Below the pieces are notes generated by a model. That model ran no database searches, was not told the origin of the DNA, and was given only the letters and a program-made list of their open reading frames with translations. A stretch of DNA of 64,000 bases from Marvania coccoides (lineage: Eukaryota; Chlorophyta; Trebouxiophyceae; Chlorellales; Chlorellaceae): contig OY978098.1 in NCBI GenBank assembly GCA_963854735.1, positions 826,001 to 890,000 of the forward strand. The letters run 5' to 3'. Positions 10,477-20,729 of the stretch are shown here, one piece after another. Positions within the stretch are counted from its first letter, which is position 1, and every line of letters starts with the position of its first letter. Position numbers and translations under genes: made by a program.

Positions 10477-13173
10477 ATGCAGCGATGCAGCAGCCCTGCG
10501 GCGGCAGCGAAGCTGCACGCACTGCACATCAATTTGCCTCGCGCCCAGAGGCCAAGACCCCCCTTCCAAGCCAGGCATCCGCCTAGAAAAGGAGCAGCAC
10601 TGTCGCCGCCGGCCCCACGACCCCTACTACCTTTCAAAGCAGCTGCAGCGGCGGTGCAGGGCGCCATAGAGAGCGGCGGTGAAGAACAGGAGGTCGCTCA
10701 GGTGGCTGCCTCCCTGTCTCTGCGCGATTTGTGGGCGTTGTTGCGGCCTGACTGGTTCCTGGTGGCCGGATGCTTTGCCGCCACCTTTGTCAGCGTCGCC
10801 AGCTTTGTGTGTGTGGCGCCGTGCCTGGGCAAGGTCATCGACGTCATTTCCGCCCCTGGATCGACGGTGCAGCAGCTGGTGGTGGCAACGGCAACGCTGG
10901 GGGGCGTCTACATCTGCAGCAACCTGGCGCTGGCCCTGCAGGTGGCGCTGGCCATGGACGTGGGCGAGAGCCTGGGGGCCAGGCTGCGGCGCCGTCTGTT
11001 TCGCGCGCTGTTGGGCCACTCTGCCGAGTTTTACGACACCGGTAGGTTGAGAGGGAGGAAGTTTATTGGTTTTTAGTAGAGGTGGTTTCCTTTCTTCTTT
11101 TCCTGCATGTTTGAGGTTGCTCCTTCTATGGTACGGGAGCATTTAGGATGTGTAGACTTTGACTGTCTCTCTGTGAAAAGAGAAATCATTCTGCTCATTC
11201 TTTCTTATTCATTCCAAACACTTTAATTAAGCCATTGACCATTTTTCTCTCTCTCTCTGCCTCGCCCTTTTTGCAGCCAGGACTGGGGCGATGACTTCGT
11301 GGCTGGGCCAGGACGTTGAGGTGCTGCAGGCTACGGTGACCAAGCTGCTGGGGGCCAGGGGGATGCGCGCGGTGCTGGAGACGGTGGGCATAATCTCCGT
11401 GCTGTTTTACTTGTGAGGCCGATGTTTTTGTGGATAAATTGATGTATGAGATCTGCAGGCTTTGCCCCGTTGCTGTTTGAATGTTTTTATGGCGCTAGGC
11501 GAGATGCAACTGTTTGGCCAGCGAAAGAGAACAACCATTCTATCTAGCCCATGCATCCATGAATTGCCTTGGAATGATTTCTAATTGATTTCTAATGTTC
11601 AACTAAAATATTCTTTTGTCATTCACTCCCCCCCCTCTCCTCTCTCCAGGTCCCCTCCTCTAGCAGCAGCCCTGCTGCTGGCGGCGCCGCTGGTAGGCCC
11701 CGTGGTCGCCGCCGCCACCCGCAACATTCGCGGCGCCTCCCAGGGCGCTGAAGAGACCGCCTCCGCTGCTGCCGCCGCCGCAGACGAGGTGGTCGAAAAC
11801 ATCCGCATCGTGCGCGCGTTCAGCGCCGAGCAGCGGCAGATTCGGCGCTACCAGGGCCTGGTGGACGCCGCCCACGCTGCTGCCATCAAAGTGGTGAAGC
11901 TGCAGACGCTGCTGGACGTGTCGGGGCGGGCGCGCAACACCCTGTGCGTGATGCTCACCCTCTCCATGGGGGCCCACTTGGCGCTGGCGGGGCGAGTCAC
12001 CATCGGCGTGTGTTACTCGTTCTTTGTGTACTCATTTTCCTTTGCTTTCGCGCTTTCCAACGTGACCAACACCATGGGCGACCTCAGTCGCGCGGCAGGC
12101 ACGGTGGCCCGCACGCTGTGGGTGCTGCGGCGGTGCGAGGCCGAGGACGCCAGAAGCAGCGAGAGGAGCGGCCGCCGCCGCATCGATGCCGCCGCGTTCC
12201 GGGGCGAAATCGAGTTCAGAAACGTGTGCTTCAGTCACCCCGGCGGGTGGTCCATGCGAAACGTGAGCTTTTTGGCGCCAGCTGGGTCAACTTTGGCGCT
12301 GGTGGGTCCCTCGGGCGGCGGCAAGTCCACCATCGCGGCGCTGCTGCTGGGGCTGTACACCCCCGAAAGCGGCGAGATTCTGATCGACGGCGTGCCGCTG
12401 CGGGAGCTAGACCTCAATTGGTGGCGGCGACAGGTTTGTTGAAATACTGATTTGTTTTCGTTTTGTTTCGCGCCGGTACGATACTTTACGCAGCTAACAC
12501 ATTTTGTGTGTCTTTCCCAACGTGATTACCTTCAATTCAGGTGGGCGTGGTGGAGCAGGCGCCAGGGCTTCTCACCGGCGCCCTTGAGGGCGTTGTGCGG
12601 TACGGCAAGCCAGAGGCCACCCCAGCAGAGATATCCAGCGCACTGGCAGACGCCCAGGCCACCGGCTTCGTGGCTGGCCTCCCGGCTGGCGCTGAAACCA
12701 CGCTGGGACCTGGTGGCGTTGAGTTGAGCGGGGGGCAGCGGCAGCGGCTGGCGCTGGCACGCGCTTTGCTGCCTCGCCCCGGGGTGCTGGTGCTGGACGA
12801 GGCGACCTCCGCGCTGGACGTGGGCACCGAGAGCGCCGTGGCCGACGCGTTGCAGCGGCGGGGCGGGGCCAGGAGCGACAACAGCGGCGCGGCCACTATG
12901 GTTGTGATTGCGCACCGGCTGAGCACCGTGCGGCGGGCGGACCGCATCGTGGTGGTGGCTGGCGGAGGGGTGGTAGAGGCAGGGCCCCCCAGGGAGCTGG
13001 AGGCGATGGAGGGCGGGGTGTACGCTCGAATGCTGAGGAGAGCAGAGGAGGAGAGAGGAGGGGACAGCGTGAGCGGGGAGTGGGGTGAGGTGTTGAACGT
13101 GGAGGAGGGGAGGGAGGAGGAGGGCGAGGGCGCGAGGAGAGCGGCAGCAGCGGCAACAGCGGCAACAGCATAA
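10477..13173 (+). CDS. Half-size ABC transporter, ABCB/TAP type, probably plastid
   Basis: Four exons (10477-11041, 11277-11412, 11650-12433, 12541-13173) encode 705 residues. The first ~65 residues are Arg/Ala/Pro-rich with no acidic residues until position ~68, like an organelle transit peptide. A transmembrane domain of about six helices follows (e.g. WFLVAGCFAATFVSVASFVC; ISVLFYLSPPLAAALLLAAP). The nucleotide-binding domain has Walker A GPSGGGKST, signature ELSGGQRQR, Walker B VLVLDEATSALD and the H-loop IAHRLST. One membrane plus one ATPase domain makes a half-transporter that must dimerise. TAP/ABCB half-transporters export peptides, lipids or metal-thiol compounds; the substrate here is unknown. 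The C-terminal tail is acidic then Ala-rich. Confidence 0.88.
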
Positions 13174-13191
13174 AATGCCATTATATTTACA

Positions 13192-13215
13192 TTGTTGTTG
13201 TTGTTGTTGTTGTTG
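13192..13215. repeat. (GTT)n microsatellite
   Basis: Eight GTT units just downstream of the ABC transporter stop codon, in its presumed 3' UTR. Confidence 0.85.
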
Positions 13216-13380
13216 ATTTCTTCTTGTTTGAATGCAAGCGAAACGGGGGGATGAGTAATTTGATGATAATAAGCTTATAAAAACATTGAAATCTTGAACC
13301 TTACTCATTTGTTGTCCGGGTTGGGTTTCAAAATTTCATGTGTTGCCAATCCGCCCAGCGAGGCGGCAGCTTTAGCCGAC

Positions 13381-13777
13381 ATGGACGCGCGCAGCGAACG
13401 CGAGCTGGCCCCCCGCCAGCTGGGCGCGGCGCAGCGGGAGAGTGTGCTAACTGCAACGGCGGCTTCTGGCACGACGTCATCATGGCGGAAGAAGTGCATC
13501 GGTAAGACAGTTTGGCCGTGTATAAAACTTGGTGGCAATCTGCATTAGCTAGAGGATTAATTTGTTGTGTCTTTAAATCTTATTTTTGTTGAGAAATAAG
13601 ACTGAGCTTAATTATCCTCGGTTCTTATTGGGCCATATGAATTCATTCATTTTTTTCTTCAGGTGGTGGTGCGGCACCCCGCCCTGGGAGTGCTGTGCCC
13701 CAGACAAGCTGCACCGGTCTTTCCCGCTTCTGGAGCAGCAGTGGGCCCTGGACTTGACGAGGGCGTCAGAGAAATGA
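13381..13777 (+). pseudogene. Short Cys-rich two-exon fragment, uncertain
   Basis: Two GC-rich blocks flank an AT-rich stretch with GT-AG ends (donor after 13500, acceptor near 13662). One reading gives GECANCNGGFWHDVIMAEEVH joined to WWCGTPPWECCAPDKL and a stop at 13777, but no ATG opens that frame nearby. A different frame opens with ATG at 13381. Cys and Trp content suggests a remnant of a small zinc-binding or transposon-derived protein. It could also be a shadow, and I do not recognise it. Confidence 0.25.
13604..13645 (+). repeat. Repeat family B copy (inverted relative to 6706)
   Basis: GAGCTTAATTATCCTCGG followed by CCATATGAATTC matches the complement of the 25872-25905 copy. It lies inside the AT-rich intron-like stretch of the fragment above. 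Confidence 0.5.
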
Positions 13778-13860
13778 GAGTGTGTGGCGGAACGAAGCAC
13801 ACTTGGTTCTGCGAATTTCTTTATGTATCTACATTATAGTGCCACAGACTGCGTATTCGT

Positions 13861-13950
13861 GCGTTACATGGCATCAACCGAGTTTCAGGTTTGCACACTC
13901 CCCTCTTGGGAGCGCATGAAATAATTTAGATTAGATTAGAGTATTACAGC
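13861..13950 (+). repeat. Left 90-bp inverted repeat of the 6.5-kb segment
   Basis: Begins GCGTTACATGGCATCAACCG and ends TAGAGTATTACAGC. It is base-for-base identical to the reverse complement of 20240-20329. No target-site duplication is visible next to either copy. Confidence 0.95.
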
Positions 13951-14002
13951 GTACTCTCAGCTGAGAGCCTGGCTACTAAAATATTTATGGGAAAAGGTAA
14001 AC

Positions 14003-15261
14003 CCTTATGGCACTGTTTTCAGTCCATGAAATAATTTATAAGCAGCAGCAAAAAAACATGCTTTCTTTTTGCAACCTTGTCGACCCCTAATAGCGCTGCT
14101 TCTTTTTAGAATTTAAATTCATTAATGTTAATTTTAATTTAGTTTTCATTTAAACTAAGGCGCCGAAGAAGTAATACACAGGTAAGGCATAATCCCTTCT
14201 CCATGAGAGCAGCAGGGCCATTTGCCCCCAAAACTCTTAGTTTTTTTCTCCCTCTTCTCGTTTCTGCGGCGCTGTGCGCTGAATGCCACTCCCCTGGTTG
14301 CCCGCACTCCGCTGGCCCTGGCTGCCTTCTCCTGTTTGCTGTTGCCCTCCAACATATTCTGATCTATTTTTTTTAAACTTTTTTTGCATGTTTCCCCCCG
14401 CTCTCTAACAGCCCGCTAATCATGCTCAATTTAACCTTGTATTCTGTTATTGACTTGCAGGCGCCAGTTTGAACACCATGCCGAAGGTGAATGGCCGGCC
14501 AGTGTTTTGTTGCTGTGAAAACCTGCTATTTCTCCTCCCCCATGGCTGCGAGAGGAGCAGTTTCTATTCCATAACAAATAGCGTATGTAATCTCTTTGCT
14601 TGGGAGCTAACCCGTTCACGCATTCTTCTTGCAGGTTGCCCCGCCCAAGGGCTTTAAGACCAAGTCAATCCACAATTTCATGATAAAGAGCTCGGTATGG
14701 TCAGCAAGCCACGCACATGCCCATTCTCACTTCGTTCTTTGTTTGCTTCTCGCTCTGAGCCGTTGATGGCGTCCCTCGTTCAAAATATTTCACCAACCGC
14801 CTGCACCGCTCTCTCAGCCTCATCCCCTTTTGGTATTCCCTTCTTCCTCATCGCAGGCTGGAGCATCGTTAAACCAAGACCCGGCACCCAAGACCGAGGC
14901 AGCGGCCGCTGGGCCGTCGCAGCCGAAGCGGCAGGGGCCCGAGCCTGCCCCCGCCGCTCTCCCCGCTGCCAACCAAATCGAGGTGAGTTCTACTTGCTAG
15001 GTCCAGAAAGTTCACCCCTTGGCACATTCCACATTTTGTTTGAGAATAATTCTCTCTGCCTTTTTTATTTTCCTGGAGTGCTCTCAAAAAGAAAGCATTC
15101 AACGCTCGCTCTCTGGGGCCAGCCCTAAAATAAATTCGGTTGTTTGAATCGGTCTGCAGGACGCCGGCGCGGCAGTCGCTCTTCCCGCCCCTCCCCTCGC
15201 CCCCTCCACCACCGAGGACGAGATCGGCACCCTGCCCCTGTTGGTGGACGGCGACGACGAC
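14003..15261 (+). repeat. Direct repeat module, copy 1
   Basis: About 1.26 kb covering upstream region, first exons and introns of the gene at 14478. It is repeated with few differences at 18025-19304. Introns are as well conserved as exons, so the duplication is recent or kept alike by gene conversion. Confidence 0.85.
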
Positions 15262-16967
15262 AAGCACCGCCACAAGGCCGAGGACCTCCTCAAGCTGTGC
15301 CTCATCGAGGTGAGTTGCATCGAATGGTGTGTTTATATTTTTTGCAACGCTCCGCTTCACCTCACACAACAAACCGATTTTGCGCCGTGCAGCGGGGACG
15401 TGAGGTCGGCATCACCCTGAAGACGGCCCCCGACGGCGCCATCGCAGACCTCATCTGTGAGTTTGCTTTTCATTTTTACACATTAGTCCGTTCAGCGCCC
15501 GTATATGTTTTTTTTTCTTCATATGTTTTAAATTAAAAACCTTGCTTCCAACGTGATCTTGTAGTGGAGCACCAGGAGGATGGGCGCCCCCTTCCCCGGT
15601 ACATGCGGCTGCAGCTCAAGACCTGCTCGGTTTTGAGCGCCAGCGGCAGCGGTGGCGTGGGGTTTAAAAAGGACCGGGTCCGCGGCGTCCACCTGCCATG
15701 GTCAGCGGTCTACCCCAAGACGCTGATGGTGTTCTACTCACCACTGCTGGACAACGCCATCGTGTGCCCCAGCACCGCGATGGAGGGCATCACCCCCTGT
15801 AAGTGGTCTGTACACCCCCCCGCGTGTTTTCACTTTCTCAAAGATCGTTTTATTTTTATGAACTAACATCGAATACGTCACTTTCTTCTCTTTTTATTTC
15901 GTAGCGCACTACGCCCCGGTCCACCAAACCAAGCTACACGTGGCAGGGTCTGCCTACAGGACCCTGGCCAACCATCACGCCTACCCCACCGGCGACGACC
16001 CCATCGGTGCCATCATCGAGGCCGTGCGGGACGCGCGCGACAACCCCCCCAGCGCCTTCTGCGACGACCTCGCAGAGGCTGTTGCGTCCCACTCAGAGGC
16101 AAACACCGCTGAGGGGCGCAACATGCTGGCGGTCCAGCGATACTTGGCGCCATACGGGGTCAGCGTGGAGGGGGCTCACTTCGCATGTGAGCTCTACGAC
16201 TCGCTGTTCACCTTTGAACGCGGCTCCTCTCCAGGTACGCATTTTGTTGCTATCGTCTCGCCCATGCCAGCAGAAATGTGTTGATGTTACTTGTTGCTGC
16301 TGTTGGTTGGAGAAACAAAATGTGTTTGGCCGTTAGTATGAATTTCCTGACTACTTTGTATCTGGGCATCATGACAAAAAGTTTCTAATTAATTCTTTTT
16401 TTCTTTCCTTCGTTTTTCCCCCTTGCTGCAGGTATTTCCCACCCCATCCAGGAGAAGGTGGCAGGCATGAAGCTCGACAATTCAAGATGTCGCCTCATGG
16501 TGATGCTGGTGGGGTCAGAGAACGGCGCCCCAAGGCCGTACATCTACGGCAGCGAGCGCGGGGCGGCGGCGGTGGTCGTCCACCTGGTGCACCACGTGAG
16601 CAAGCAGCACACTGGTGTCGCCTTGGTGATCCCCAGCCAAGTGCTGAAGGCGGCCAAGCTCATGCGGAGGACCCCGGATGACGATTCCGCATCCAGCGGG
16701 GCCGTTCACATCCGGTTCGCCCCCGCGGACGGCGCCAATGCCGACCTGCAGGGCATGGGAAACAACGCCCTTGACTTCGTGCTCCCCTTTGACCTCGCCA
16801 ACTTGGAGGAGAAGGAGCGCAGGTGGGTGATGTTGGAGCTGGAGCAGCGCATGGCTGGCCGCGGGGTCCGCATCCCGTGTGCCGAGTGGCTGTGCAAGTA
16901 CAAGCTGGCAGCCGCTGCCGCTGTCCCGGACAGCATCGTCGACTGGACCTTTTTGAAGCGCGGATGA
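14478..16967 (+). CDS. Predicted PD-(D/E)XK nuclease-domain protein of the inverted-repeat segment
   Basis: Eight exons keep frame: 14478-14501, 14635-14694, 14857-14982, 15160-15309, 15393-15456, 15565-15798, 15905-16234 and 16432-16967 (507 residues). Residues 1-120 are low complexity (Pro/Ala, then acidic). Exons 5-6 read ERGREVGITLKTAPDGAIAD, then LIL and, after a short loop, MRLQLKTCS. An Asp (139) followed about 20 residues later by Q-x-K (158-160) fits the PD-(D/E)XK pattern of restriction-like and Vsr/archaeal resolvase-type nucleases. Residues ~220-330 and ~330-507 form two further alpha/beta regions that I do not recognise. The nuclease call rests on a short motif and order of elements only. 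Exons 1-4 are shared with the next gene (18512-20148). Confidence 0.6.
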
Positions 16968-18024
16968 GAATGTGGTCTTTTCCTAAAATGAGTTTTCCCC
17001 TTTTGGCTTGGGCAGCTTAATTCTCCCCCCCCCCCCCCCTCCTGGCCCCTTTTTTTACAAGACCCATTACACTTGTTTGTTTACTTTCCTCGTCTGCACC
17101 ACCTCGCACCACCTTGCACCTCTCATTCTCATTTCATGTCGGCGGAGCATACTTTCTTTCGTTACTTTTACAAATAGTTTGATTTTGCACCTCTCAATTC
17201 GTACCAGTAAAAGTAAAAGTATTTTATCAAATAGCAATCTTGTAACTCGCACAAACTAGCAGAGAACCTAGCCTCTAGCCCCTTCCAGCAGCATCTACAG
17301 ATATTCAGGGAACTCTATCTCGTGCGCTCAGCAGCATGCACGCCTTTATATTTCTGGGGGAAACGGAGGCGGAGAGGGCCTTCTGCCACGCACCAAAGGC
17401 GCAAGATAAAAACCGTTTGCAAATGACAATTGCAGTCATTTCAGCTAAAATTCAGATTTCACGCACCTTTAAAAAAAAGTTAGTTTTTTGCACCCTCAAA
17501 TATAAAAAGCTGGGGCTTCACAGGAACTCAAGAGGAGAAAAATGGTCGTCCTCCAGCGCGCCATCACCCCTCTCTCCCCCCCCCGCAGCCCTGGAAGCCT
17601 GCTGGCTGGGCAGTGGCGGCGGTTGACGTCAAAAGCCAGCATGCTGCCACAGCAAGAGGGCCTGCATAGCCTCCAATCCAGCCAACTCTTCCCGCGTCCT
17701 CCCGCAATTTAATTTCGTCAAAGCAGCCCAAAACCACCTCCGGACAGGAAACTCGGGCTCAAAATATGCTGTCCGGTACACGCTTTCTTTTTTACAAACG
17801 TTCTTTCCAGCACTTGCAGTACCATACTGCGCACTGGCGGGCGGCCGGAGCCCGCCCTTCTTTTTGTTTTGTGGGAAGAAAGTACTATAGAGCTGCTGCC
17901 TCCATTTTCTGCAGTAGTGAAGGTGGCTGCTGTGAAAAGCAGTACAACGCCGCGTCGGCGCATTTCTTTCTTCCAGTAAGAGTGAAAAGAAAGGTGGGCA
18001 GAGCGCTCCTTGGCTGTCATTTCA
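16968..18024. other. Spacer inside the inverted-repeat segment, no gene seen
   Basis: About 1.06 kb between the nuclease gene and the second copy of the 5' module. It has a C/T-rich stretch (17022-17041) and scattered short frames without coding character. It is not repeated elsewhere in the window. Confidence 0.5.
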
Positions 18025-19304
18025 CTTATGGCACTGTTTTCAGCCCATGAAATAATTTATCAGCAGCAGCAAAAAAACATGCTTTCTTATGAAAAAATTT
18101 CTTTTGCAACCTTGTCGACCCCTAATAGCGCTACTTCTTTTTAGAATTTAAATTCATTAATGTTAATTTTAATTTAGTTTTCATTTAAACTAAGGCGCCG
18201 AAGAAGTAATACACAGGTAAGGCATAATCCCTTCTCCATGAGAGCAGCAGGGCCTTTTGCCCCCAAAACTCTTAGTTTTTTTCTCCCTCTTCTCGTTTCT
18301 GCGGCGCTGTGCGCTGAATGCCACTCCCCTGGTTGCCCGCACTCCGCTGGCCCTGGCTGCCTTCTCCTGTTTGCTGTTGCCCTCCAAAATATGCTGATCT
18401 AATATTTTTTTTGCATGGTTTCTGCTCTCCAAGTCCGCTGCTGCTGCTTTAACTAACCTTGTATTCCATTATTGACCTGCAGGCACCAGTTTAAATCCAG
18501 TTTGAGACATCATGCCGAAGGTGAATGGCCAGTGTTTTGTTGTGAACACCTGCTCCTCTTTCTCCCCCCCCCCCCCCATGGCTGTGAGATGGCAGATTCT
18601 ATTCCATCAAAAAACACCCTCTGTAATCTCTTTGCTTGGGAGCTAACTCGTTCACGCATCGCAAACCTTCTTGCAGGTTTTCCCGCCCAAGGGCTTCAAG
18701 ACCAAGGCAATCAACGTGTTCATGGCCAATAACTCGGTATGTTCAGCTAGCCACAAATGTGCCCCCTCTCACCTCGTTTTTTTGTTTGCTTCTCGCTCTG
18801 AGCCGTTAATGGTACCCCCATTTAAAAAGTTTCGCCAACCGCCTCCACAACTCAGCCTCACCCCCCTTTTTGTGTTTCCCCCTTCTTCCTCATCGCAGGC
18901 TGGAGCATCGTTAAACCAAGACCCGGCACCCCAGACCGAGGCAACTGCCGCTGGGCCGTCGCAGCCGAAGCGTCAGAGGCCCGAGCCTGCCCCCGCCGCT
19001 CTCCCCGCTGCCCCCCAAATCGAGGTGAGTTCTACTTGCTAGGCCCAGAAAGTTCACCCCTTGGCACATTCCACATTTTGTTTGAGAATAATTCTCTCTG
19101 CCTTTTTTATTTTCCTAGAGTGCTCTCAAAAAGAAAGCATTCAACGCTCGCTCTCCGGGGTCAGCCCTAAAATAAATTCGGTTGTTTGAATCGGTCTGCA
19201 GGACGCCGGCGCGGCAGTCGCTCTTCCCGCCCCTCCCCTCGCCCCCTCCACCACCGAGGACGAGATCGGCACCCTGCCCCTGTTGGTGGACGGCGACGAC
19301 GACG
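18025..19304 (+). repeat. Direct repeat module, copy 2
   Basis: Second copy of 14003-15261. Identity ends abruptly at the GACGACGAC codons of exon 4, after which the two genes are unrelated. Confidence 0.85.
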
Positions 19305-20148
19305 AGCCCATGACCGATGCCGAGGTAAGGGCACAGCTTTGAACGCAAGGCTGCGCTGCTGTCGCGGCTCCTTGATGTGGAGAGCATCTTGTTGACCACC
19401 CACACCCGATCAAAATCCTTCTGCTTTTTATTATGTTTGATACACCCTCCCCCAAATATGAAAAACCCTCCTCCATTTTTAACAAATACTCAAACGCATG
19501 CCCCCCTTTTCTCTCCTTTTCTCACCCGCCCACGCCTCCCCCTTAATATTTGTGCAGGTCATGGAAGTACTGGGCCCAATGACGAAGGAATTCGCCGACA
19601 TATTCACCCCCGAGTCGCTGGCCATCGCCGAGAGGCAGGCCGCCGCCGTGCACGCGCACGAGACGGTCGATCTCCCCCAGCGCTTCAAGGATCACTGCGC
19701 GACGGCCCTGGCCAACGCCGGGGGCAAGGTGGTCGACCTGGGCGAAGCCCTGCGGAGGAGGGACGAGTGCGGCGCGTGCCGTGTTTGCGTGGGGAAACTA
19801 AGCGGCAGGTACTCGAATAGCCGGTGCCTTCGGCTGAAAGCACATTTCCCTCTGAGGAGGAACACCGTCGCCGTCACCATGCCTCCCATCCCCACCTGGC
19901 TGCCTCAGGACGTGGCTGCGCTGGAGATGGCGCTGGCTGGGCCGCGGGGGGACCACTCGCGGCTGGAGTACGACAGGGGGGTTTTGGCGGCGCTGCTAGA
20001 CGACTGCAAGCGCCGCTGCGGCTGGTATGAAATGCCCAACCACAAAGCAGTGGCAGATTACTTCCAAGCCCGTGTGGTGGCGGCAGGGTGCGGGGGCGGG
20101 CATGATTACACGAGACGGATCCAAACGAAACTGGGACGGAAGCTATGA
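18512..20148 (+). CDS. Paralogue with shared N-terminal module and a Cys-motif C-terminus
   Basis: Exons 18677-18736, 18899-19024, 19202-19324 and 19558-20148 keep frame. The first exon at 18512 (MPKVNG) is less sure, because relative to copy 1 it lacks four bases (GGCC), so a different donor or start must be used. The N-terminal ~110 residues match the nuclease gene. The last 196 residues are unrelated to it: MEVLGPMTKEFADIFTPES..., then a Cys cluster DECGACRVC...RCLRLKA resembling half a CXXC zinc finger, then a helical end (GGGHDYTRRIQTKLGRKL). CXXC half-repeats occur in plant and algal DNA-binding proteins, so DNA binding is inferred weakly. The downstream inverted repeat starts 91 bp after the stop. 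Confidence 0.5.
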
Positions 20149-20239
20149 ATAAGAAGCGCGATTGAGCTGTGCCAGGAGGCTCAGCCCTCTTGAAACTTGT
20201 CTATTTCATGTCTGCCTTTTGCATTCAATGCATACAGCG

Positions 20240-20329
20240 GCTGTAATACTCTAATCTAATCTAAATTATTTCATGCGCTCCCAAGAGGGGAGTGTGCAAA
20301 CCTGAAACTCGGTTGATGCCATGTAACGC
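20240..20329 (-). repeat. Right 90-bp inverted repeat of the 6.5-kb segment
   Basis: Perfect reverse complement of 13861-13950, ending ...GGTTGATGCCATGTAACGC. Confidence 0.95.
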
Positions 20330-20420
20330 TGCCCAGGGGGGAGTGCCCTTGGGAGATCGTGTAAAGGCGGGCATATGAAAAAAGGCGGCGGGGTGGTCGT
20401 GGGAATTCTCAAAAACGCTC

Positions 20421-20536
20421 CCTAAGAATTTCTTAGGAAAAACCTTACTGTCACAGGTTGCGGGGAACTTGTTGCATTCCACTAAGAAATTATTTCTTAG
20501 GAAACAGAGTTTCCTAAGGTAACTTTCTTAGGAAAA
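20421..20536. repeat. Cluster of TTCTTAGG palindromes
   Basis: CCTAAGAA-T-TTCTTAGG (20421-20437), CTAAGAAA-TTA-TTTCTTAG (about 20483-20501) and TTTCCTAAG...CTTAGGAAA (about 20510-20535) are three hairpin-forming palindromes of one motif within 120 bp. Possibly MITE-like remnants. Confidence 0.7.
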
Positions 20537-20604
20537 CGGCGTTGAGGCGGCGGTAGTGGACCCTGCTTTAAACAAAGTAATCATCCAACTTCCTACCTGG
20601 AAAA

Positions 20605-20691
20605 TCGTGCTTCATTCTGAGCGCAGGTTCGAGTCCTGTCACCTGTACAAAAGTGCAGGTGTGGCCGAGCGGTTAAGGCGGCACGTTCAGG
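20605..20691 (+). tRNA. Circularly permuted tRNA-Leu(CAG) gene
   Basis: The 3' half comes first (20605-20647) and the 5' half second (20655-20691), with a 7-base linker between. Joining 20691 to 20605 gives a complete class II tRNA: acceptor GCAGGTG/CACCTGT, D-arm GCC/GGC, anticodon stem GCACG/CGTGC, loop with CAG, variable arm TCA-TTC-TGA, T-arm GCAGG/CCTGT with loop TTCGAGT, and discriminator A73 as expected for Leu. The internal promoter boxes are therefore in reverse order: B box GGTTCGAGTCC at 20626-20636 before A box TGGCCGAGCGG at 20662-20672. The junction lies at 37/38, the nuclear tRNA intron site. CAGGT (20688-20692) can pair with ACCTG (20595-20599), giving a bulge-helix-bulge-like splice site. 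Processing would need tRNA endonuclease and ligase, making a circular intermediate. Confidence 0.88.
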
Positions 20692-20699
20692 TCATTATA

Positions 20700-20705
20700 T
20701 TTTTT
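20700..20705 (+). terminator. RNA polymerase III terminator of the permuted tRNA gene
   Basis: Six T residues eight bases after the end of the 5' half, where a pol III stop is expected. Confidence 0.75.
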
Positions 20706-20729
20706 GCTACTTTTAACTTTTTTTTTTAA

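Noticed and set aside
13861..20329. Organelle-type inverted repeat
   Set aside because: The repeats are only 90 bp and enclose spliceosomal-intron genes, so this is not plastid DNA.
20421..20536. CRISPR-like array
   Set aside because: The repeats are palindromes at irregular spacing with no unique equal-length spacers, and this is nuclear eukaryotic DNA.
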